DNA from: Actinomycetes bacterium
GTDB lineage: Bacteria; Actinomycetota; Thermoleophilia; Solirubrobacterales; Solirubrobacteraceae
DNA: 22,789 bases
Assembly (NCBI GenBank): GCA_023429855.1
Contig: JAEZDB010000124.1
Coordinates: 1 to 22,789 of the forward strand
Reading direction: 5' to 3'
Position 1 is the stretch's first letter; each line of letters starts with the position of its first letter. A program made the position numbers and the translations under genes. The notes under the pieces were generated by a model. The model searched no databases, was not told where the DNA came from, and saw only the letters and a program-made list of their open reading frames with translations. This document shows, in pieces, positions 1-6,800 of this stretch.

Positions 1-174
1 CTCGACGGCGGGCCCTGCGCTGCTCACGCGCCGAGCGTAGTGACGGAGCGAGCGGTCCGCGGCGGTCTCACCGATTTCAGACTTGGATGCTTGCGGTACC
101 CGTGAGACGCTGGTCAGGCGAGATGACCGGGACCGACCTTCGGGCTACGTTGCGTAGTGTGCTTGACCGGGCCG

Positions 175-180
175 TATACT
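175..180 (+). promoter_or_regulatory. Candidate -10 box for the first secreted-protein gene
   Basis: TATACT matches the TATAAT consensus at five of six positions and lies about 37 bases before the start at 218, giving a short leader that still holds the GGAG at 209-212. The -35 is weak: TTGCGT at 150-155 leaves a 19-base spacer. The better-looking TTGACC at 163-168 is only 6 bases away and cannot serve as its -35. The rest of 1-214 shows no gene I can support. Confidence 0.35.
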
Positions 181-217
181 CGGGATTCCGCACGCTTTTC
201 CAAGTCTTGGAGCGATG

Positions 218-1390
218 ATGTCCCACCCCGTGTCCCACAGGCGACGGCTGCTCGCCGTCGTGACCGCAGTGCTCGTCGCTGCGCTTGCCGGGCTCAGTCT
301 GGGTGCCCATCCAGCGGCAGCCAAGGGCAAGACGGCGAAGTCGGCCAAGGGCAAGAAGGCCGCGTGGAACGGCGTCGACACGGGCAAGTACTTCGTCTTC
401 CGCACGCGCGACACCGGTGCGCCCGCGACGAACGCGCAGAACACGAAGTGCAACAACCACTTCGGGCTGCGCGCGATCACCACCATCACCCGGCTCAACG
501 CGCTGCTGTTCTCCTACGGCGCCAACGCGTCGACGGGCCGCATCGAGGACCAGACCAAGAGCCTGCTGGGCCCTGGCTTCATCTGCGCGGTGCCCAATGT
601 GGCCGCCAACGACCTGCTCGACGCCTACGCCTACTCCACGCTTCCGGGTCCGGGCACGGTGGAGGCCTCGGGCGGCTGCAACCTTGCGCCGGTCGTCATC
701 GCCAACCTGCCGCTGCTGCTCAACTGCCAGATGCAGGTCCGGCGAAACGCCGCCGGCGTCACCGGCGGCCTGATCACGAGCAACTCGCTCGTCAACACGC
801 TCAACCGCAGCGACACGGCGCCGACCGGCAGCGTGTGGACGGCCCACGTGCTCGGCAACGCCCCGAATCCGGCGCCGGGTACGAACCCGACGCCGCCGAA
901 CATCGGGCCAGAGACGCCCGGCCTGGACTTCTTCACGTTCCGCACCCGGGATGAGGTCGTCACGGCCACCTCGCCGACCTGCGGCCAGATCGGCGTGAGC
1001 AAGGAGATCGCGGTGCGCACGGCCAACTTCGCCGTCGCCGAGCCCGATCCGGTCAGCGGGCAGGTGCCTGAGGCGGTTGGCCCGCCCGTCGGCAAGCTCA
1101 CCGTCTGCTACCTCTACAAGTCCAACGAGGGCTACGGCGTCGCCACGCTGGCCACGCTGAAGACCGCAAGCGGCACGTTCGAGATCAAGACGCGCGGCGA
1201 GTGCAAGAGCAAGCGTACGCCGGCGTCGTCGCTGCTGCTGGTGCAGGCCTGCAACCTCCCGGTCGGCTCTGGCAGCACGAAGGGCGGCCTGGTCACCAGC
1301 AACGGCCTGATCGAGCAGGGTAAGCCGGCGTCCGCGGCGAACTCGGCCGTGTGGACCTACGCGCTCTTCGGCGCGCCGCCTGCGGCATAG
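218..1390 (+). CDS. Secreted protein with a tandem four-cysteine domain, function unknown
   Basis: I do not recognise the family. Two ATGs stand in a row (215, 218); I chose 218 because GGAG at 209-212 is then 5 bases away. The protein is 390 aa. The N-terminus has HRRR, a hydrophobic stretch (about residues 11-30) and AHPAAA, a plausible signal peptidase site, followed by a Lys/Gly/Ala linker, so it is probably exported. The mature part is two diverged copies of one domain, about residues 55-210 and 237-388. Both open with an aromatic-rich strand ending FRTRD, both carry four cysteines in the same order, and both end with GGL(I/V)TSN followed by VWT and a small Gly-containing tail. A Pro/Asn/Thr linker joins the copies. 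No catalytic motif is evident. An envelope or extracellular binding role is possible but not shown. Whether it relates to the lipid operon downstream is unknown, since a 656-base gap separates them. Confidence 0.85.
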   Translation: MSHPVSHRRRLLAVVTAVLVAALAGLSLGAHPAAAKGKTAKSAKGKKAAWNGVDTGKYFVFRTRDTGAPATNAQNTKCNNHFGLRAITTITRLNALLFSYGANASTGRIEDQTKSLLGPGFICAVPNVAANDLLDAYAYSTLPGPGTVEASGGCNLAPVVIANLPLLLNCQMQVRRNAAGVTGGLITSNSLVNTLNRSDTAPTGSVWTAHVLGNAPNPAPGTNPTPPNIGPETPGLDFFTFRTRDEVVTATSPTCGQIGVSKEIAVRTANFAVAEPDPVSGQVPEAVGPPVGKLTVCYLYKSNEGYGVATLATLKTASGTFEIKTRGECKSKRTPASSLLLVQACNLPVGSGSTKGGLVTSNGLIEQGKPASAANSAVWTYALFGAPPAA

Positions 1391-1545
1391 GCCGGAGCCG
1401 CGGACCAGCTGGCGGGCATAGCTGAGGCTCCGTCAGCTGGGAGCGTGCGGCGCCGGCATAACGCCGGTAATGTCCATTCCGTGCTGGCCTGCGTCCCCAG
1501 TCCGCATCGCCTGCCGCGCTTCGTAGCGAATCGGACAGGTTCGTC

Positions 1546-1562
1546 CACCCGGATTCCGGGTG
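1546..1562 (+). terminator. Candidate hairpin terminator after the first gene
   Basis: CACCCGG and CCGGGTG form a perfect 7-bp GC-rich stem with an ATT loop. There is no U tract, and the site is about 155 bases past the stop codon, so this could be a terminator or another RNA structure. A weaker 6-bp stem at 1452-1468 is an alternative. Confidence 0.3.
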
Positions 1563-1807
1563 CGCGCGGCCATGGGTGCGAACTGAGTCCGGCTCATTCC
1601 AGCGGGTGTCGGCGGAGCACTAGAGTCGGGCGATCACGGGGCGCCTGCGGGGGCCTCGCACACCCGTCAAGGCCGTCGCAGTTCGCGGTGGCTCCAAACG
1701 CGCCCGTATGGCCAGATTTCGCGTTCTGCTGGTATCTAGAAAATCCCTGCAAAAGCCGGGAATCTTGCGCTAGCAACCGACGCTTTCGGTCGCCCGCGGG
1801 GGCGAGC

Positions 1808-1836
1808 TTGTTTCTCGATTTCCCACCTCGTATGCT
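1808..1836 (+). promoter_or_regulatory. Candidate promoter of the fadD-pks-accD-MFS operon
   Basis: TTGTTT (1808-1813), a 17-base spacer and TATGCT (1831-1836) fit a housekeeping sigma promoter: four of six and four of six consensus matches at ideal spacing, in an otherwise GC-rich region. Transcription would begin near 1843 and leave a leader of about 200 bases before the operon's first large gene. A long leader is unusual beside the very short or absent leaders predicted for other genes here and suggests post-initiation control. Confidence 0.5.
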
Positions 1837-1896
1837 TCTGTGTGTCCCATGTCTCGTAGGCGCCTGGTCACTGAGGTGGACTACGACGATCCCCCT

Positions 1897-1903
1897 AGAG
1901 GAG
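1897..1903 (+). promoter_or_regulatory. Strong Shine-Dalgarno for the leader ORF
   Basis: AGAGGAG lies 6 bases before GTG at 1910 and is the best ribosome-binding site in the gap. Part of it falls in the 8-base palindrome GGAGCTCC (1900-1907). Confidence 0.45.
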
Positions 1904-1909
1904 CTCCCC

Positions 1910-2050
1910 GTGCGAGGTTCTGGTCCTACGCGGCGTACGCGCTGCGCACATAGCCCTGCGCGCACCGCCGTCGTGGACCGCTCCGTCCCGCGGTCTCCTT
2001 CAACCCCACCCCTGCTGCCCCACGCGGATCTTCGCGCGGAGATCGCATGA
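1910..2050 (+). CDS. Possible 46-aa leader peptide coupled to the FAAL gene
   Basis: A GTG-started ORF of 46 codons follows a strong Shine-Dalgarno and lies wholly within the predicted operon leader. Its TGA overlaps the ATG of the ligase gene as ATGA, the same junction style used between the later genes of this operon, so ribosomes finishing it could start the ligase. The peptide is rich in Arg and Pro, has no signal peptide, membrane segment or known domain, and its third positions are only about 64% G or C, well below its neighbours. That argues against an ordinary conserved protein and for a regulatory leader, or for chance. I see no run of one amino acid that would mark a classical attenuator. 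Confidence 0.35.
   Translation: MRGSGPTRRTRCAHSPARTAVVDRSVPRSPSTPPLLPHADLRAEIA
2024..2046 (+). promoter_or_regulatory. Hairpin overlapping the FAAL ribosome-binding site
   Basis: GCG-ATCT (2024-2031, one bulged G at 2027) can pair with AGAT-CGC (2040-2046), ending directly before the ATG at 2047. The ligase Shine-Dalgarno GGAG (2038-2041) sits half in the loop and half in the stem. Ribosomes translating the leader ORF would open it, so structure and leader ORF together could make ligase translation depend on leader translation. This is inference from sequence alone. Confidence 0.3.
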
Positions 2051-3867
2051 ACACCATTCCCACGCGCACCCCATCCGAGCTCCTCGCCACCGGAACCGAC
2101 ACGGCCTTCCTCGCCGAGTTCCTCGAGTACTGGGCTGAGGCCACGCCGGAGAAGCCCGCGCACACGTTCATCGACTACGCCGAGAGCCGCAAGGGCGTCG
2201 AGCACGTCGTCACGTACGCCGAACTCGAGTACTGGACCCGTGCGCTCGCCGCGAAGATCATGGAGCTCACGCAGCCCGGCGATCGCGTCGCGATCCTGGT
2301 GCCGCAGGGCCTGGGCTACATCGCAGGCTTCGTCGGCGCGCTGCGCACGAACACGATCAACGTCCCGCTCTACGCCCCCGACCTGCCGGGGCATGCCGAG
2401 CGCCTGCAGGCCGTCGTCACCGACGCAGCTCCCACGCTGCTGCTTACCACCACCGACAAGCTCGAGATGGTCGAGGCGTTCCGCGCCGAGATCGGCGGGG
2501 CGACTCAGCCGCAGATCCTCTGCGTCGACGAGTTCCGCGCGGACCAGGACGCCCTCGCCGAGTCCTACCGGTGGCCGGAAGACCTCGACTTCGACGACGT
2601 CGCGTACCTGCAGTACACGTCGGGCTCCACGCGCACGCCCGCGGGCGTGGTCCTCACGCACCGCAACCTCGCGGTCAACGTCGTCCAGCTCATCAACGGC
2701 CATCAGCTGCCGTGGGGCCGCCCGACGTGCGTCTCGTGGCTGCCGCTGTTCCACGACATGGGGCTGCTGCTCGGCGCGGCCGGCCCGGTCGTCGGCGGCG
2801 CCGAGTGCGTGCTGCTCGACCCGGTCGCGTTCATCCTCAAGCCGCTGCGCTGGCTCCAGGCCTGCTCGGGCCGCCGCGACGCGATCACCGCGGCCCCCAA
2901 CTTCGCCTACGACTACGTCGTCAAGCGGGTCAAAGAGGCCGACAAGGAAGGGCTCGACCTCTCCGGCATCGTCGCCTGGGCCAACGGCGCCGAACCGATC
3001 CTGCCGGCGACGCTCGACCACTTCGTCGACGCCTTCTCCGATGTCGGCGTTCGCCGCAACACCCAGCGCCCGACGTACGGCCTCGCCGAGGCCACCGTGC
3101 TCGTGTCGCTCACGCCGCCGCGCGAGGACCCGACCATCGTGCAGGTCGACGCCGCGCTGCTGCAGCAGGGCATCGTCTCCACCGACATCCCCGCGGGCGG
3201 CCGTGCGGTCCCCCTCGTTTCCAGCGGCAAGGCCTACGACCAGTACGTGGCGATCGTTGACCCCGACACGCGCCAAGACCTTGGCGAGCACAAGGTCGGC
3301 GAGATCTGGGTCCACGGCGGCAACATCGGCCAGGGCTACTGGAAGAAGCCGTCGGAGACGGAGGCCGTGTTCGGCGCGCGCATCGAGAGCGCGAGCGATG
3401 TGCCGGTCGACGGCTGGCTGCGCACCGAGGACCTCGGCGTGCTGATCGACGGCTACCTGTTCGTGACGGGCCGCATCAAGGACCTGATCATCGTCGACGG
3501 CCGCAACATCTACCCGCACGACGTGGAGTTCAGCGTCGAGGAGTCGCACGACGGCATCGCGCAGCGCCGGCTCGCCGCGTTCTCCGTGCCGACCGAGACC
3601 GGCGAGGCGATGGTCGTCGTCGCTGAGCGCTACCGCCATGCCGCAGGCGTTGGCGAGCGCCTTGAGGAGATCGCCCGCGCGGCCAAGCAGGCCGTCTCCG
3701 AGCAGCACTCTGTGGCCCTGCACGACTTCGTCCTCGTCGAGCCCGACACGATCGCCCGCACCAGCAGCGGCAAGATCGCCCGCAAAGCGACCCGTGCCTC
3801 ATACCTCGAGGGCACCCTTCAGACCGTCAAGCCGGCCGCCGGCGGCGCCGATGGGGAGCAGGCATGA
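2047..3867 (+). CDS. FadD32-type long-chain fatty acyl-AMP ligase (FAAL)
   Basis: This 606-aa enzyme of the ANL (acyl-CoA synthetase) superfamily should activate a fatty acid as acyl-AMP with ATP and pass it to a carrier protein rather than to CoA. Evidence: the P-loop-like YTSGSTRTP at residues 190-198, with the TRTPAGVV extension typical of FAALs; PTYGLAEATVLVS further on; RTED at 459-462, whose Asp normally binds ribose; the hinge with GRIKDLIIVDGRNIYPHD; and TSSGKIARK with the likely catalytic K576. Length is close to FadD32 (about 637 aa). Start: ATG at 2047 has GGAG 5 bases upstream. The gene ends in ATGA, overlapping the PKS start, so the two products are translationally coupled. The partner is most likely the N-terminal ACP of that PKS, as for FadD32 and Pks13. 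A FAAL for another PKS type is the main alternative, but gene order favours the mycolate-type role. Confidence 0.92.
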   Translation: MNTIPTRTPSELLATGTDTAFLAEFLEYWAEATPEKPAHTFIDYAESRKGVEHVVTYAELEYWTRALAAKIMELTQPGDRVAILVPQGLGYIAGFVGALRTNTINVPLYAPDLPGHAERLQAVVTDAAPTLLLTTTDKLEMVEAFRAEIGGATQPQILCVDEFRADQDALAESYRWPEDLDFDDVAYLQYTSGSTRTPAGVVLTHRNLAVNVVQLINGHQLPWGRPTCVSWLPLFHDMGLLLGAAGPVVGGAECVLLDPVAFILKPLRWLQACSGRRDAITAAPNFAYDYVVKRVKEADKEGLDLSGIVAWANGAEPILPATLDHFVDAFSDVGVRRNTQRPTYGLAEATVLVSLTPPREDPTIVQVDAALLQQGIVSTDIPAGGRAVPLVSSGKAYDQYVAIVDPDTRQDLGEHKVGEIWVHGGNIGQGYWKKPSETEAVFGARIESASDVPVDGWLRTEDLGVLIDGYLFVTGRIKDLIIVDGRNIYPHDVEFSVEESHDGIAQRRLAAFSVPTETGEAMVVVAERYRHAAGVGERLEEIARAAKQAVSEQHSVALHDFVLVEPDTIARTSSGKIARKATRASYLEGTLQTVKPAAGGADGEQA

Positions 3868-6800
3868 GCGACTCGCGTCAGGCCCAGGAGCGCGAGCTCG
3901 TCGAGTGGATCCGGACGGAGATCGCCGGCTACCTCGACCTTGAGCCGCATGAGGTCGATCCCGACCGCCCGCTGACCGAGCTCGGCCTCTCCTCGCGCGA
4001 CGGCGTCGGCCTCGTCGGCGAGCTGGAGGACCACCTCGACCGCGACCTCGAGCCGACGCTCGTCTTTGAGACGCCGACGATCACGCTGCTCGTCCGCAAG
4101 CTGCTCTTCAACGAGGATCCGCCGAAGGCCGACCAGCCAGCGGCCGGGACGCCGATCTCGTCGGTCTCCACCGGCGACGAGCCGGGCGACGACGCCATCG
4201 CGGTCGTCGGCCTGGGCTGCCGCCTGCCGGGTGGCGTGCACGGCCCCGCGCAGCTCTGGGACTTCCTCCTCGAGGGCGGCGACGCCATCCGCGAGGTACC
4301 CAAGGACCGCTGGGAGCAGTTCACGCCGCCGGGCGCTCCGGCCGCAGCAGTGGTGCAGGGCCTCAACCGCTTCGGCGGCTACCTCGACTCCGTCTCGGGC
4401 TTCGACGCCGATTTCTTCGGCATCTCCGAGCGCGAGGCCGAACTGATGGACCCGCAGCAGCGCATGCTGCTCGAGGTCGCGTGGGAGGCGCTCGAGCACG
4501 CCGGCATCGCCCCGTCGTCGCTCCGTGGCACCCGCGCTGGCGTGTTCGTCGGAATGTCGGGCAACGAGTACTCGCACCTGACCACGAAGCGCCTGGAGAA
4601 GATCGACCCCTTCGTCTCCACCGGCGCGGCGCTCTCGATCGCCTCGAACCGACTGTCGTACCTGCTTGACCTGCGCGGCCCGTCGATGACCGTCGATACG
4701 GCGTGCTCGTCGTCGCTGGTCGCGATGCACCAGGCGTCGCAGTCGCTGGCCTCGGGCGAGAGCTCGACGGCGATCGTCGGCGGCGTGAACCTCGTCCTCG
4801 CGCCCGCGATCAACTTCACCTTCGACCAGGCCGGCGCGCTCGCGCCCGACGGCCACTGCAAGTCGTTCTCGGCCGACGCCGACGGCATCGTCCGCGCGGA
4901 AGGCTGCGGCGTCGTGGTGCTCAAGCGTCTCGGCGACGCACGCCGCGACGGCAACCACGTGCTCGCCATCCTGCGCGGCTCGTCGGTCAACCAGGACGGC
5001 CGCTCCAACGGCATCACCGCGCCGAACCCGCTGGCCCAGAAGGCGCTGCTGCAGCACGTGTACGAGGGCGCCTCGGTCGACCCCTACACCGTCGACTACG
5101 TCGAGGCGCACGGCACCGGCACGCCGCTTGGCGACCCGATCGAGGCCGGTGCCCTGGGCGCCGTGCTCGGCGGCAGCGGCCGCGACGAGGACCGCCCGCT
5201 CCTGCTCGGCTCCGCGAAGTCGAACTTCGGGCACCTGGAGGCCGCGGCGGGCGTCGTCGGCTTCATCAAGCTCGTCCTGAGCCTCTACCACGACCAGATT
5301 CCGCCGAGCCTGCACTTCGGCACGCCGAACCCGCAGATCAAGTGGGGCGAGGACCACCTCAAGGTCGTTACCGAGCCGACCGCGTGGCCGCGCTACTCGG
5401 GCGTCGCCCGCGCTGGCGTCTCGGCCTTCGGCTTTGGCGGCACCAACGCGCACATCGTGCTCGAGGAGTCGGGCGACCGCAACCGCCGCCGCAGCGGTGC
5501 ACTGGCGGGCGAAGACGAAGACGTCACCACGCTGCTGTTCTCCGCGGCGCAGGAGCCGCGCGTTGCTGCGGCAGCGGCCGCGCTCGCGCCGTGGCTGGAG
5601 TCGAGCGCGGGCCGCAACGTGGCCCTGCGCGACATCGCCCACACGCTCGCCCGCACCCGTGTGCCGGGCAAGTACCGCGGCTCGGTCACCGCCCGTGGCC
5701 GCGCCGACCTCGCCGTGGCGCTGCGAGCGCTCGCCGAGGGCCTCGACGCGCCCAACGTCGTCAGCGCCGATCCGGCGATGGGCAAGGGGCCGCGCGAGAA
5801 GGGCCCGGTCTGGATCTTCTCGGGCTTCGGCTCGACCTGGAACGGCATGGGCCGCAAGCTTCTGGCGACGGAACCGGCATTTGCCGAGGCTGTGGCCGAG
5901 CTGGACCCGCTGTTTGAAGCCGAGGTCGGCTGGACGCTGCGCTCGGTCCTGGAGGAAGACCAGGACCTGCGCGACATGACGAAGGCGCAGATCCTGAACT
6001 TCGGCATGCAGGTCGCGCTGGCCGCGCTGTGGCGCGCACACGGCGTCGAGCCGGCGGCCGTGATCGGCCACTCGATGGGCGAGATCTCGGCGGCCGTCGT
6101 CGCTGGCGGCCTCTCCAAGGCCGACGGCGTCAAGGTCATCACCCACCGCTCCGTCCTGATGGAGAAGGAAGGCCAGAAGAAGCTCGGCGGCATGGCCGTG
6201 CTCATCATCTCGCCGGCCGAATGGGACGCCGAGGCCGAGCGCTTCCCGAACGTCGGCATCGCCGTGTACTCGTCGCCGAAGGCCGTCACGATCGCCGGCC
6301 CCAAAGCCGAGCTCGAAGCTGCCGCGAAGTACTGGGAAGAGCAGGGCCGCCAGGCGTTCGTGCTTCCGGTCGACGGCGCCAGCCACTCGCCACAGGTCGA
6401 CGTCGGCTTGCCCGAGTTCCGCGAGCTGATCGACGGCATCCAGCCCCTCGAGCCGACCGTGCCGATCTACTCGACGGCCTACGACGACCCGCGCCAGCAG
6501 CCCGCGTTCGACATCGACTACTGGTGCCTGAACGTGCGTAATCCCGTGCACTTCCTTCAGGCCGTCACGGCGGCCGGCCAAGACGGCCACACCACGTTCG
6601 TGGAGGTCTCCGCGCACCCGGTGGCCGAGATCACGACCCGCCAGACGCTCAAGGCCGCAGGCGTCGACCAGCGCGTCGTCGTTCCGACGCTGCGCCGCGA
6701 TGGCGACGACCCCGTCTCCTTCTACTCGTCGCTGGCCGTGCTCCACGCCTGGGGCCACGTCGACGCGACCGACGAGCTCGTCGGCAAGGGGCGCAAGGTC

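Larger units (their letters stand above)
1391..2046 (+). other. Long regulatory gap between the secreted-protein gene and the lipid operon
   Basis: This 656-base stretch holds no gene with neighbour-like codon use apart from a short leader ORF (1910-2050). Its first part has three small inverted repeats: GCTGA/TCAGC at 1421-1437, GCCGGC/GCCGGT at 1452-1468 and CACCCGG/CCGGGTG at 1546-1562. None is followed by a T-run. The middle (about 1720-1780) is visibly richer in A and T than the surroundings, as promoter regions often are. The last 240 bases contain the operon promoter candidate and a roughly 200-base leader. Antisense open frames cross the gap but look like shadows of the fadD-like gene. 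Confidence 0.6.

Noticed and set aside
163..180. TTGACC followed by TATACT as a promoter pair
   Set aside because: The two are only 6 bases apart, far too close for -35 and -10 boxes. Only the -10 is kept.
3..218. Open plus-strand frame ending TGA at 216-218 next to the first gene
   Set aside because: No start with a ribosome-binding site, no domain, and the candidate -10 box lies inside it. Most likely chance; a fragment of an upstream gene cannot be excluded.
1594..3723. A 709-codon minus-strand open frame crossing the intergenic gap and the ligase gene
   Set aside because: Its composition is that of an antisense shadow and no motif is visible. The plus-strand ligase explains most of the span.
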